NCBI GenBank assembly: GCA_021495925.1
Contig: JAKEKT010000008.1
Location: 186,001-250,000 of the forward strand
Origin: Diplodia intermedia
Taxonomy: Eukaryota > Ascomycota > Dothideomycetes > Botryosphaeriales > Botryosphaeriaceae
DNA length: 64,000 bases
Direction of reading: 5' to 3'
Shown: positions 10,128-20,940 of the stretch, one piece after another
Position numbering within the stretch: the stretch's first letter is position 1
Layout of the letters: every line of letters starts with the position of its first letter
Notes under the pieces: model-generated
Database searches by the model: none
What the model was told of the DNA's origin: nothing
What the model saw: only the letters and a program-made list of their open reading frames with translations
Translations under genes and position numbers: made by a program

Positions 10128-10906
10128 GACAACGTAGGTAGTGTGGAGGAGCAGCAGCAGCGAGAAAGGAAAAAGGAAAGGAAAAAAAATTTGCTAAGAA
10201 AAAAAAATCGGCATTTCTTTGTGGAATTGAGCAAGATTTCGAGACTCTCGGTGGTTGTAAAAACGCCAAAAGGGGGGAGAACAGAAGAGAAAAGGAGATC
10301 TGTCAAATGCAAGCAAGGCCTTGGTGGTGTTGTTGTTGTTGTGAGTTGTGTGTTGACTACTACTCTCGGGCGGACGGACGGACGGACGGTCGGTCGGACG
10401 GCGGAGATCACGTGCGGCCGTGTCCATGATATAAAAAAAATCCCCGTCGTCTGATATTTTGGGGGAATATCGTGGGGGAGGAGTTTTGGTGGGGAAGCTG
10501 ATGTATAAGGTGCCAACGTGATCATTATGGAAGTCTTCGATATCCGGGTTTTTGCTCACCCGCGCTGTGAAGTTAATACGTCATCTCTGCCGAGCTCGGC
10601 CACGTCACATCCGCAACTTGCGCAATCCACTCAAGACACCAGGAAATGATTTCAGATGGTGTGAGGATCTTCAGCTTTAGGATTACACGCCAAGATGGCA
10701 CAGGAGAAGACGCCAGATGTCCTCCGCTCATCCCCCTTTCTGTACAAAAAATTCAAAAATGCATTTCGTGGGAAAAACTGGCCCGTGTCTTTTTCTAAAC
10801 ATGAGCTGAGGAAGTCCCCCCATCCTTTCATCCGGCGCTTATCTCCATGTGTGGCAGAAATTGTCGGTTGCTCTCCTTCCCCCGTAGCTCAATTTACTTG
10901 CGCTTT
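10128..10906. other. Convergent intergenic region between CENP-I and ATP synthase beta
   Basis: Holds the 3' ends of two converging genes. It contains A-rich tracts at 10170-10206 and a CGGA-type tandem repeat at 10371-10401. The ORFs here look spurious. Confidence 0.5.
10371..10401. repeat. CGGA/CGGT tetranucleotide tandem repeat
   Basis: Four CGGA, two CGGT, one CGGA and a final CGG in direct succession, lying between convergent genes. Confidence 0.9.
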
Positions 10907-12898
10907 CTAGGACTTCTCGAGGTCGGCAAGAATCTTCTCACCCTTGGCGCGGGCAGACTCGAGGTCACCAACCATGTAGAAGGCACCTTGACACCAAGTT
11001 AGCAATTTGCGAAGAAGATTGTGGAAATCATCATAACTTACCCTCGGGAAGGTCGTCACCAGCACCCTCGAGAATAGCCTTGAAGGACCTGATGGTGTCC
11101 TTCAGGTCGACTAGCTTACCCTCGATACCAGTGAAGACCTGGGCAACGGTGAAAGGCTGCGACAGGAAACGCTGGATCTTACGGGCACGCTCGACGGTAA
11201 GCTTGTCAGCTTCCGACAGCTCGTCCATACCCAGAATGGCAATGATATCCTGGAGCGACTTGTACTCCTGGAGGATCTGCTGGACGCGGGAAGCGGTGTC
11301 GTAGTGCTCCTGACCGATGACACGGGGGTCAAGGATACGGGACTTGGAGTCGAGAGGGTCGACGGCGGGGTAAATACCCAACTCGGAGATACCACGGGAC
11401 AAGACAGTGGTGGCGTCCAAATGGGCGAAGGTGGTGGCGGGGGCAGGGTCAGTCAAATCGTCAGCAGGGACGTAGACGGCCTGGACGGAAGTAATGGAAC
11501 CCTTCTGGGTGGTGGTGATACGCTCCTGCATGACACCCATGTCGACGGCGAGAGTGGGCTGGTAACCGACGGCAGACGGGATACGACCAAGAAGGGCAGA
11601 CACCTCGGAACCGGCCTGAGTGAAACGGAAAATGTTGTCAATGAAGAGAAGCACTGTTTGCCTATTAGCTTCGCTCCGGCATCCGCATTCAACTGCAATT
11701 CTTACCGTCCTGGCCCTCCTCATCACGGAAGTACTCAGCAATGGTAAGACCGGTAAGGGCGACACGGGCACGGGCACCCGGGGGCTCGTTCATCTGACCG
11801 AACACCAGGGCGACCTTGGACTCGCCATCAAGCTGAATGACACCGGTCTCCTGCATTTCGTGGTACAGATCGTTACCCTCACGAGTACGCTCACCGACAC
11901 CAGTGAAGACGGAGAAACCACCGTGGGCCTTGGCGATGTTGTTCTGTTGCGTCGTCAGCGAAGACTCGCGGAATATGAGCCACGGGTATCCTCACAATCA
12001 GCTCCTGAATGAAGACAGTCTTGCCGACACCGGCACCACCGAAGAGACCAATCTTTCCACCACGAGCGTAGGGAGCGAGCAGGTCGACGACCTTGATACC
12101 AGTGATGAGAATCTCAGCAGAGGTGGACTGGTCGACGAACTCCGGGGGGTCGGCGTGGATGGGGGCGAACTTGGTGGCCTTGACGGGACCGCGCTCGTCG
12201 ACGGGGTCACCAGTAACGTTGACAATACGGCCCAGGGTGCCGTGACCGACGGGAATCATGATGGGCGCGCCGGTGTCCAGCGCCTCAGCACCACGGACGA
12301 GACCCTCCGTACCTGTTTCCATCATCAGCGGCATGCCCTAATGCGCGCCGGGCGCGTGGTGGCAAAGTATACTGACCGTCCATGGCAATGCAGCGGACGA
12401 CATTCTCACCCAAGTGTTGCTGCAGACAGTTTAGCTGGTGTTCTTCGGCGCTCCGGAGCTCGGCTCAGATTGGGCGGCTTACCGCGACCTCGAGGACCAG
12501 CTTCTGGCCACCGTTCTGGGTGGTCAGGGCATTGAGAATGGCGGGGAGCTTCTCGCCCTCGAACTTGACTGCGTTCCGGAGTCAGCGATGATGGAATTGA
12601 TGTCGGTGCTGTCGCGGCCGCGGGTCGACGGCGGACAGAAAAGTTTTTCGCATACCGTCGACGACGGCACCGATGACCTGGTGGATCTTGCCGCCCTGGG
12701 CAGCATCGGAGCTGGCGAAGCGAGCAGACAGCGCCGGAGCGAAGTTCTTCTTGATGGGCTGGAAGGCGGCGCGAAGCGCAGGCCTGCGGAAGGCGGAGGC
12801 CCTCAGCGACCGGTTGATGCCGCTGCAATTCCATCATGTCAGCGTCGGCACGGCGCCAATGGCATCGGAAATCGGCGTCGGGCGTACCTCTTGAGCAT
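10907..12898 (-). CDS. ATP2: Mitochondrial F1-ATP synthase subunit beta
   Basis: The reading frame is split by several short introns. Translation gives a mitochondrial presequence (MLKSGINRSLRASAFRR), ARFASSDAAQGGKIHQVIGAVVDV, then LGENVVRCIAMDG, TEGLVRGAEALDTG, and PVGHGTLGRIVNVTGDPVDE. The Walker A P-loop is GGAGVGKT. The frame continues with FSVFTGVGERTREGNDLY, MNEPPGARARVALTGLT, LLFIDNIFRFTQAGSEVS and the DELSEAD motif. It ends in YMVGDLESARAKGEKILAD and stops at 10907-10909. This is the catalytic beta subunit of complex V in the mitochondrial matrix. Exon 1 carries only 11 coding bases (12898-12888), joined through a GT-AG intron to restore the presequence. The gene is convergent with CENP-I and lies next to the branching enzyme gene, which is on the same strand. 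Confidence 0.96.
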
Positions 12899-13386
12899 TC
12901 TGCAAGATGTCGGAGGGCAGGGTAGATGGGGGAGTGGAGAGGTGGATGGGGAGAGAGGAAGCTCGTCTGGGAGACGGTCGAGGTGCAACTTCACTGCGAG
13001 CGAGATTCTCCGAGGCGGGCACAGGCCACGGCCGGCAGGTCCAGTGACCACGCCTTCCGAACGCCGGACCCCAACAACCTCCCGAACCAAGTCGCCTTAA
13101 CGCGCTCGCGACCCGGCCCGCAGAGCGCCTGAACCCTTAACGCTGCGCTTGGCAGCACTTGCGCGCATTCTGCTCAGTCGCGCATTGCGGCACCGTCTTC
13201 AATCATTCACCTCAATCACTGCACCGCACTGCACTGGGGATACCTGCTGCCACTCCGATCACGTGCGCTACGCGCGCAGCTGCATGTCATTCTGGCTATG
13301 GTACACACTCCCCTGCCTACCCCTCACAAGCAATGCGACAGCCGGCCATTCACATCACACCATCTCCACCCGTCCGATTCTAGTCT
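12899..13386. other. Region between branching enzyme stop and ATP2 start
   Basis: Both flanking genes are on the minus strand, so this is the ATP2 promoter and 5' UTR plus the 3' UTR of the branching enzyme gene. No separate gene is supported. Confidence 0.55.
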
Positions 13387-15848
13387 TTACAAAGTCTCCT
13401 CGAGCGCCAAGACCTGGGTTTGTTAGACAAGCTGCCGTAGGGGCCGCGCGGATGGACAAAACTTACGATTGCCGTCTTCGACGGAATGTACACTTGCAGG
13501 AAGTTCTTCCTGTCGTTCCAGGCAAATGGCGTCGTGAAGAAACGCGTTTCCTCGCTGACGTTACCGTGTCCTCCAAAGTCCTTCGAGTCAGTGTTGATCA
13601 CGATCCTGTATGTACCCTCCTTCTCCACGCCGACACGGTAGTCGGTGAAGCTGTTGCTTGGGTGGAAGTTGAAGATCCACAACAGGCCACCCCGCTCGAA
13701 AACAATCACCTTGTCGCCATCGTGCTTCAGGCTAATGTAGGCCTGAGGAGAGTGCAGCCAGCCGTACTTCTCCTCGGTCCATTGCATCTTGCTGTCGAAC
13801 TCGTTCAAGAAGCGGTAGCGAAGAAGCTCGTCGTCCACAAGGTTGAACTGCCGACGCGCGTAATGGAAACTGTTACCGTTGCCCTCGCGCGGGAAGTCCA
13901 GCCATTCCGGATGGCCGAATTCGTTGCCTTCAAAGTTGAGGTACCCCTCGCCGCCGAGGCCGTGTGTGACAAGACGGATCATCTTGTGCAGAGACAAACC
14001 ACGGTCAATGACTGGAGTAAGCTCTGTCAAGACTGACATGTTAGTGTACAGCTGAGCATCGCACAGCCACATCAGAATGGATTTGTCGCCGACAAGCCTG
14101 GGCAGATTAGCTTTGGTTCACCGTGGATGGGTCACAGGCAACTTACGCTTGATCGTGACTCTCGGCGTATGCGATCGTCTTCTCTCCGTGCCGACGGTTT
14201 GTCAGGGTCCAAGTAAGGGCGTTCATGTCCCAATCAATGTCCTGCTTCTCCTTGAGCCACTTGATGTACAGATCCGGAATGGCCATTGCCAGCCTGTAGT
14301 CGAAGCCGATGCCGCCGAGCGACAGGGCAACGCACAGACCAGGCATACCAGACACGTCCTCTGCAATCGTGATGGAAGTGGGATACAACCGGTGAAGCAT
14401 CTCGTTGGCGATCATGAGGTACACGACGCCCTCTTCGTCCACACCGTCGCCAAAGTACTCGTGGTAGCCACCAGAGAAGCCACTAAAACGGTCAGCGAAA
14501 ACACATGTGTCATGTGGCTGGGTACTTACGTTCCAATGCCGTGGTGGGAATAGAGCATGCTCGTGACACCATCGAAACGGAAGCCGTCAAAGTTGTACTC
14601 TTCCATCCAGAAGCGAAGGTTACTCAGCAGGAACCTCAGAACCTCGTGGCTACCATAGTTGAACAGCCTGCTGTCCCACAACTCATGACGGCCCTTTGCT
14701 CCCTCGTGGAAGTAGAGGTGGTCGCTTCCATCGAACATGTTCAAGCCATCCAGGACGTTCTTGGAAGCGTGACTGTGGACCACGTCCAACAGGACCGTGA
14801 TTCCCATACCATGCGCTGTGTCGATCAGCTCTTTCAGGTCGTCAGGCGCCCCGTAACGACTGCTTGCAGCAAAGAAGCTGTTGATCTGGTATCCAAAGCT
14901 AGCATAGTATGCGTGCTCCATGATCGCCATCAATTGGATGGCATTGTAGCCCAGGTGCTTGATGCGCGGCAGAACATTTGCTGTGAATTCCTTGTATGTC
15001 GCGACCTTGGCCTCCGGCGAGGAGATTCCGACATGTGCTTCGTAGATGCGAAGGCTCTCTGGCTTCTTGGGCCTCTGGTTCTTGAAGACGTATTTCTGGT
15101 CCTTCGGAGGATTCCAGAATCGAGCATCGTAGACGGGAGACACTGAGAGCTCTTGGGTCACTCGAGTGATCCATGCGGGGACACGCTCTTGTCTTGCGTG
15201 GTCATTGGGAACCACGAAGGAGATCTGAAGGCTGTGTCAGCTTCTGACGTAGGACTGAAGGGCACGTCCAGCAGACCTTGATTTTCGAGTCATGGGCAAT
15301 GGCTGGCTGGCCATCATTCGGCGGCACAGTGATCTCGAAGACTCCAAACTCGTTCTTCGTCATCTCATGGGAATCACGGTTCCAGCCGTCTAGCAGTTTA
15401 TCAGCTAATTGATGTTAGCATGTTTTGGGTGATGGACATACTGAAATCGCCAATGAAGTAGGCGCGCAGCGCATTGGGTGCCCATTCCCGGTATGTGATG
15501 GAGTTGTCGTCATTCACGTGAATTCCGAATTTCTCGTAACCCTACAAATGAACAGCTTAGATGTGGGCGCGAGGCAGGACGATGGGACGGGGAGGGGTAC
15601 CCTTGAAAACTTCTCCAGACCGCCTTCGTGTTGATCAATGGCCTTAAGCCATTCTTGAGCCTTGCTGTAGCGCTTCTTGAGAGCGTCCTTGAAGGGCGAG
15701 AGCCACGGGTCGAGCGACACGATGCCTAGTAAGGTCAGCACACGGCAAGCATTGCGGGAAGGAGGCAGCGGGTACCGGTGCCGTCGCTGGGCAGATTGCC
15801 GGCAGAGTCACCCAAGACGGAGTTTTCGGAGGCGTTATTGGTATCCAT
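13387..15848 (-). CDS. GLC3: 1,4-alpha-glucan (glycogen) branching enzyme, GH13
   Basis: Start ATG at 15846-15848 (MDTNNASENSVLG), stop at 13387-13389 after a tiny last exon reading VLALEETL; several short introns interrupt the frame. Domains in order: an N-terminal segment with LDPWLSPFKDALKKRY; a CBM48-type region with YREWAPNALRAYFIGDF and NGWNRDSHEM; the GH13 barrel with YEAHVGISSPE, ITVLLDVVHSHASKN, the nucleophile motif DGFRFDGVTSMLY, the acid/base motif TIAEDVSGMPG and the third acid in YAESHDQALVGDK; and a C-terminal beta domain with NFEGNEFGHPEW and LLWIFNFHPSNSFTDY. It makes alpha-1,6 branches in glycogen in the cytosol. The start codon lies 743 bp from the divergent ClpX start. Confidence 0.95.
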
Positions 15849-16591
15849 GGTGGCAGACGATGGGATTAGATGCGCAGACGGGAGAGCTGGGGGGTGGCGG
15901 TCTTAAAAAGGCGTTGGGAGCTGGGCGGCGGGACAGGGCAAACAGACAGCGCCTAAGATGCGATAGCGAAGGCAGGCGTGTCGCGTCACGGTGCATGGCG
16001 AGTGGCAGACAAAAAGGCTAGAGCTTAACAGTAAAACACAAGGGTGGGTGCGGGGCCCAGCGTGGCTCTCTCCACTCTCCACCCAGTCTTCCCCTCTGGA
16101 GCTGCAACATTTCGCAACGCGCCCATGGCGGGCGCAAACATCGCCTCAACGTCATACGCGAGACGCGGCTAAGGCTGCATGCAGCTAGGCCCCCGCTTCA
16201 AGGGAGCTTGGACGCGCCCCAGCCCGCGGAGAGCCCGCTGCGGCCCCCGAGCTCCAGACGCACGCCGATGACGGACGCCGCCCTCAACACCGCTCTCCGC
16301 TGCGTATGCTCTCCTGAATCCCAAGCCCAAGCCTCCCAGCCTGCCCGTTGCCCGTTGCCCGCTCGCTCTAGCGCCCGCCTGCTTGCGCCTCGCTCGCCCT
16401 AGAGCTCGCCGCCTCCCGCCCCCGCTTATCTCCGCCGCGACACCCCGCCAAGCTTGACTCAAGCGTCAGTCGCCAGCCGCGCTCTGCGATGAGCTAGAGA
16501 CAACGCATCACGCGCGGAGACGCTCCCCAATTTTCTGAGCAGGAAGAACCGGCTGCCTGCAGATCCAGTGCCGTCCGCCACCATATCCAAG
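15849..16591. other. Divergent promoter region, branching enzyme / ClpX
   Basis: 743 bp between two start codons in opposite directions, GC-rich with a C-rich central part (16190-16440). It presumably carries both promoters. No gene was seen. Confidence 0.5.
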
Positions 16592-18457
16592 ATGATGCTC
16601 GCCTCCAGTTTCACCATGTCCATCTCGCCACAGGCGCGTTCGTCCTATCTCGCCCTGTATTCCATAAGTCGTGCCTTCACGACCTCCGCGGCACAGTGTT
16701 CATCCAGCCATTACAGCCGTTCAGACTTCTCTAGCCAGGGATTCACGGGCGTCTATGAGCCCGGTCAGCCAACCGGCGGCCCGCTGGGCGGTGCCAGCAT
16801 CGTCGGCGCCCCTCGGGTAACCCCGAAGGCGCTCAAACACCACCTGGAGCAGTTTGTGGTTGGTCAGGAACGCGCCAAGAAGATTCTTAGCGTCGCTGTA
16901 TACAACCACTACCAGCGCATACAGGAGCTCGAGCGGCTAGAGGAGGAGGAACAGGAACACCTGGCTCAGCAAGCACGGCGGGAGATGGTACATCGCCATC
17001 CTGTTGAAGGTACTCATCACAGAAGGCGTATCGCTTCTGGCGCCGTACTGACGCAGGACCTTTTAGATGAGTTCCCCGGACAGCAGCGGACGATCAATGT
17101 CTGGGACGCTGAAACTCAGCACCCGCCCGACCCCCCAGCGCCGCCCCCGCGCGCATCCCCCGCTTTTGGCGCCGAGCCACTCGTCGACAACAGTCCCATG
17201 ACCATCGAGAAGTCGAACATACTATTACTTGGGCCATCAGGTGTAGGAAAGACACTCATGGCGAAGACACTTGCCCGCGTGCTTGAGGTGCCCTTCAGCA
17301 TGTCTGACTGCACCCCCTTCACCCAAGCTGGTTACATTGGCGAGGACGCAGAAGTCTGTGTGCAACGGCTACTCGCTGCGGCAAATTACGACGTAGCCGC
17401 TGCCGAACGGGGCATAATAGTCTTGGACGAGATAGATAAAATTGCAACAGCAAAAGTCAGTCACGGCAAGGACGTTAGCGGAGAAGGCGTGCAGCAAGCA
17501 TTATTGAAGATTATTGAAGGGACGACACTGCAAGTACAAGCTAAGTCGGAGCGTGGAGGCAACGGGGGGAAAGGGCCAAACAGCAACGCCTCAGGCTACA
17601 CTTACACCCCTGGAGGCGGCCCGGGTGGACCAGGAGGTGGTGGGATGAACATGGGCCACCCTCCCTCGCCTAAGGGCGAAGTGTTTAATGTCCGTACTGA
17701 CAACATCCTCTTCATCTGCACGGGAGCATTCATTGGTCTGCATAAGGTAATCCTTGACCGGATATCCAAGGGTAGCATTGGATTTGGCGCGCCTGTTCGA
17801 GCATCCAACCCTGAACAATTACCTTCAGACACCAGGCTCCAGGGTGACGAGGCTCTCTTCCGCAAGCATGTGCCTTTCTATACCCCGGAGTCGGCAACAG
17901 GAGGCCCCTCGCCGGCTTCTCTTAACACGCTCGATCTCGTCGAACCGGCGGACCTCCAGAAATACGGCATGATCCCGGAGCTGGTCGGCCGCATCCCCAT
18001 CTCGTGCGCGCTGTCGTCCCTCGACGAAGAAGCCCTCGTGAGGGTGCTGACGGAGCCGCGCAACTCGCTGGTCAAGCAATACGAGCAGCTCTTCTCCCTC
18101 TCGGGCATCGAGCTCAAGTTCACGTCGCCGGCGCTGCGCGAGATCGCGAGGCAGGCGTCCAAGATGGAGACGGGCGCGCGCGGGCTCCGGACCGTCATGG
18201 AGCGCCTGCTGGGCGAGGCGCAGTACGAGTGCCCCGGCAGCACGACCAAGCACGTCCTCGTGACGCGCGAGGCGGCGCGGCGCAAGAAGCCGCTGACGTA
18301 CGTCAGCCGCGGGCAGCAGCAGCGCTTCCAGGCGCTGCTGGACCAGGAGGAAGAGGAGTGGCAGAGGGAGATCAGCGGGAAGCTGGCCGAGGAGGAGCAT
18401 CAGCAGAGGATCAACAGCTTTGAGCAGTACAGGAATGCGGAGGCGGGGTATGCTTAG
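16592..18457 (+). CDS. Mitochondrial ClpX-type AAA+ unfoldase (Mcx1-like)
   Basis: Single exon, 621 aa. ATG 16592 is the first ATG of the frame and opens a Ser/Arg-rich mitochondrial targeting sequence. AAA+ landmarks: LEQFVVGQERAKKILSVAVYNHY near residues 90-110, Walker A GPSGVGKT at 214-221, pore-1 loop AGYIGEDAE, and Walker B IIVLDEIDKI with D279 and E280. Also visible are DVSGEGVQQALLKIIEGT, VRTDNILFICTGAF, GMIPELVGRIPI with the sensor-2 region GARGLRTVMERLLGEAQY, and a charged coiled-coil-like tail. No N-terminal C4 zinc-binding domain is visible. A Gly/Pro-rich insertion (about residues 315-355) stands where bacterial ClpX has its RKH pore-2 loop. The role is ATP-driven remodelling in the mitochondrial matrix, with or without ClpP. 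Confidence 0.93.
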   Translation: MMLASSFTMSISPQARSSYLALYSISRAFTTSAAQCSSSHYSRSDFSSQGFTGVYEPGQPTGGPLGGASIVGAPRVTPKALKHHLEQFVVGQERAKKILSVAVYNHYQRIQELERLEEEEQEHLAQQARREMVHRHPVEGTHHRRRIASGAVLTQDLLDEFPGQQRTINVWDAETQHPPDPPAPPPRASPAFGAEPLVDNSPMTIEKSNILLLGPSGVGKTLMAKTLARVLEVPFSMSDCTPFTQAGYIGEDAEVCVQRLLAAANYDVAAAERGIIVLDEIDKIATAKVSHGKDVSGEGVQQALLKIIEGTTLQVQAKSERGGNGGKGPNSNASGYTYTPGGGPGGPGGGGMNMGHPPSPKGEVFNVRTDNILFICTGAFIGLHKVILDRISKGSIGFGAPVRASNPEQLPSDTRLQGDEALFRKHVPFYTPESATGGPSPASLNTLDLVEPADLQKYGMIPELVGRIPISCALSSLDEEALVRVLTEPRNSLVKQYEQLFSLSGIELKFTSPALREIARQASKMETGARGLRTVMERLLGEAQYECPGSTTKHVLVTREAARRKKPLTYVSRGQQQRFQALLDQEEEEWQREISGKLAEEEHQQRINSFEQYRNAEAGYA

Positions 18458-18855
18458 ATAGAGAGAGGCATGCTTGGTGGGGGGAGCTTTGATCTTGACG
18501 CGCTCATGCATTTTTTCTTCATATCGTTATGAGATGTTTGATAGGTTGGGAGAGGTACTCTCGAGTTGGGTTGCCATGCAGCGGTCGTTGCTGATGAATC
18601 AAGCTGTATATGTATTATGCGCGCGGAGAACATGTGAGACGTGACAGCATTGAAGAGGAGACCGTGTGACTTGGCAATATATGATGCTGGGACAAATGAT
18701 GCGATTCGGCGTGAAGTGGAGGCGGCTGTGAAGTGTTCATGAGGCGGTTGTCCGGCGGCTGATGGAGTACCTCTGCGTGTTTTTCGCAGTCATCGCTCTG
18801 GACAATGGTAGCTTTCGATGGTCGGAGGCAGAAGGTAGCAAGAGTTGCACGAATG
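18458..18855. other. Intergenic region downstream of ClpX
   Basis: 3' UTR of the ClpX gene. A minus-strand frame at 18615-18956 could be a spliced second exon of the doubtful gene at 18856-19554, but nothing else is seen. Confidence 0.35.
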
Positions 18856-19554
18856 TCACCGAGATACTGCGCGGCGGGCTGGCGCGCACTCCCTCGAGGT
18901 GGCGAAGAGGATGTTGATGGTGTTGGGCTGCATTTGGGAAACACGGTCGCCGACATCGCGGACGTAGGTGACGGGGCGGTGGTGAAGTTCGCAAGAGGGT
19001 AGGTGGGTGGCAGTGATGCGCAACCAGGTGCTTGCGCCGCTCAGAAGAGGATGCGCCGGAGCGTATGGCGGCGCCGGGGGGTGGGAGTCGGAGGTCAAAA
19101 AGGTTGGAGGGACAGAGCGGCATGACGGCGGTTGAAAGTATGTGATCACTTGTGGGTGCCTGTCGTAGAGGAGGTTAGGTCGCGGGAGTGATAGCTCGAC
19201 GTGATGGTCGCGGCGGACGGGTTGGATTCGAAGACGAGTGTGCTTGAGGTTGACGACGTGGATGCGCAGCAGGAGTTTGGGGAGCTCATGGCCTGTTTCA
19301 CTATTTGCTGGGGAGCGAGGGAGAGTGTGACTCTCATGCAGAGCATTCATGAGGGCGGTGGTGGGCGACCAACACTTGAAAGTGAGGTCATGACCGGCTC
19401 GCAGGGCGGCAGCGTGGACTAGGTGACGCGGGAATGAGCTGAAGCGGATTTCCAAGAGAGTGTGCGCCTCTGCAAAGCGTGGTGTACGGCTGGTAGCCCG
19501 TAGAGTGGCTGGGAAAAGAGCGAGTGGGTTATATATTGGTTCCGCGAAACCCAT
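18856..19554 (-). CDS. Doubtful hypothetical ORF
   Basis: I do not recognise this product. The frame runs 232 codons from ATG 19552-19554 to a stop at 18856. Readable stretches are FKCWSPTTALMNALHESHTL and LPSCELHHRPVTYVRDVGDR, with many His/Arg/Pro residues and no domain. A TATA-like stretch (plus-strand ttatatat near 19530) lies just inside the proposed start, so the true start may be the later ATG at MNALHES. A possible donor in the C-terminal codons could splice to the open frame at 18615-18740, whose readable part includes LHQPPDNRLMNTSQ. This may be a small real gene or a chance ORF. Confidence 0.33.
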   Translation of the reverse strand: MGFAEPIYNPLALFPATLRATSRTPRFAEAHTLLEIRFSSFPRHLVHAAALRAGHDLTFKCWSPTTALMNALHESHTLPRSPANSETGHELPKLLLRIHVVNLKHTRLRIQPVRRDHHVELSLPRPNLLYDRHPQVITYFQPPSCRSVPPTFLTSDSHPPAPPYAPAHPLLSGASTWLRITATHLPSCELHHRPVTYVRDVGDRVSQMQPNTINILFATSRECAPARRAVSR

Positions 19555-20940
19555 ACTATCAAAATCCACAGTGGTCGGACTGAACTGGAGTGTTGAGTTT
19601 CACACATGATACTAAGTCTCTTGCGGGGGTCACTTGTGGTCGCCAGGCGTTGCCACTCCAAATGAGGCAGCTGCATACTGGGAGAAGGTTTTCAGCATAC
19701 GTCCAACGGTTGAAAAGACTGGTGGTCACCGGATCGCTACGGCTAGATCAAAACGGTGTAAAATGAGCTTTCCTTTTTGCCCTTCCAGGGCTTCATTTTT
19801 GGCCCGATATAGCGAGGATTTGGAGGGCGAGCGCAGTCGGGTAGCCTTTTGTTATGGGCTGGAGCAGGAGGGTTTCGAACTTCGAACCATGGCGGATGCC
19901 GCATCACGGACGCTTCAGGAAGTACTAACCCAGACCGACCTGTGTGGTAGTCACAGAATGTCCCTCACAGACACTTCCCGGGGAACACTTTTTCGGACAG
20001 TTCTTCAGAAAAAGCAGCCTCCCAAAGCGAAACCAGCAACCCGTCGTTGCAGCTCACCAAAACCTTCTCACTACCGCAGACCCGACTCCAATGTCGGCGC
20101 GTCCATCGCATCTCAACACCGAGCCCACCTCTCCTGTTCCCACTACTCCGCTACCACAGCGAACCAACTCCTACCAAGCGGGCAGCATCGCAGTTCCTAC
20201 TGTTTTCCGTCGCACAACCGCAACTGTACCATGGCAAGCTGGGATTCTAATAATCAATTGCACGGTTGATATTTGGTCAGAGCTACCTAGCCGATAGTAT
20301 ATTGTTTACTTCCTCCACGCGCCACCTTGACGTTACCCAGGACTGCTTCAGAGATAGCAATGGCACCGTCTTCCTGCACAGCGATCAGCTGTGCTTTCGG
20401 TCGGTCAAAATATACACATGGCCCTCTCAGCAGGACGGCAGAAGAGCAGCCCACCCAATATAACCAACCGAACATTGAGTGATCTGCAGCAATTTATTCA
20501 AGATAGGTAGCACACCACTTTGCATACCGGACGAGTCAATACATATCAGTTGCTCCAAGTATTGGTCTACCAAGACGTCTAATGCCCTGCGCGTATGGTC
20601 CAAAACAGCACATGATCGCTGTCACGCCAAAAAAAAAAAACCACCATCGGATGATAGAGTAAGCCTCGCGCACAAAAAAAAAAGTGACCCGCTTCGGCCA
20701 TTAATATTATTACAAAGATACCGTGGTCTAAAACGTTTCGTCTTCTCAAAACTTCGTAATATCTTCACACCGCCGGATTGCGCCGGAACGCCGCAAAAGC
20801 CAGGCATCTCCCCAGCCCGATGGGGGACAGCAAACTCAGGGAAGCCATTCCTTTCCCTTGGGACGGAAATGTCTCCTCCCCTCGCGCCCGTTGGCCCATT
20901 GCCCAGAGGAGGGGTAGACGAAGCAGAGAGTGATTTGCGC
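19555..20940. other. Gene-poor stretch with poly-A tracts
   Basis: The 211-codon plus-strand frame at 19634-20269 has no recognisable domain. Poly-A runs of 12 and 10 bases occur at 20629-20640 and 20674-20683. The stretch may carry the promoter of the neighbouring minus-strand gene and unknown transcripts. No transposon protein or terminal repeat was seen. Confidence 0.4.
20629..20683. repeat. Two poly-A tracts
   Basis: Runs of 12 A (20629-20640) and 10 A (20674-20683) in the gene-poor stretch between the ClpX region and the SPT small subunit gene. Confidence 0.9.

Noticed and set aside
13149..14036. 295-codon plus-strand frame antisense to the branching enzyme
   Set aside because: It lies over the conserved GH13 C-terminal exons and has no recognisable domain.
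14505..15146. 213-codon plus-strand frame antisense to the branching enzyme
   Set aside because: Shadow of the conserved GH13 catalytic exon on the other strand.
19868..19892. GGTTTCGAACTTCGAACC palindrome-like sequence resembling a tRNA T-arm
   Set aside because: The flanking bases do not form acceptor, D or anticodon stems in either orientation.
19634..20269. 211-codon plus-strand frame
   Set aside because: No homology recognised, poor composition and no consistent upstream promoter or downstream conservation signal.
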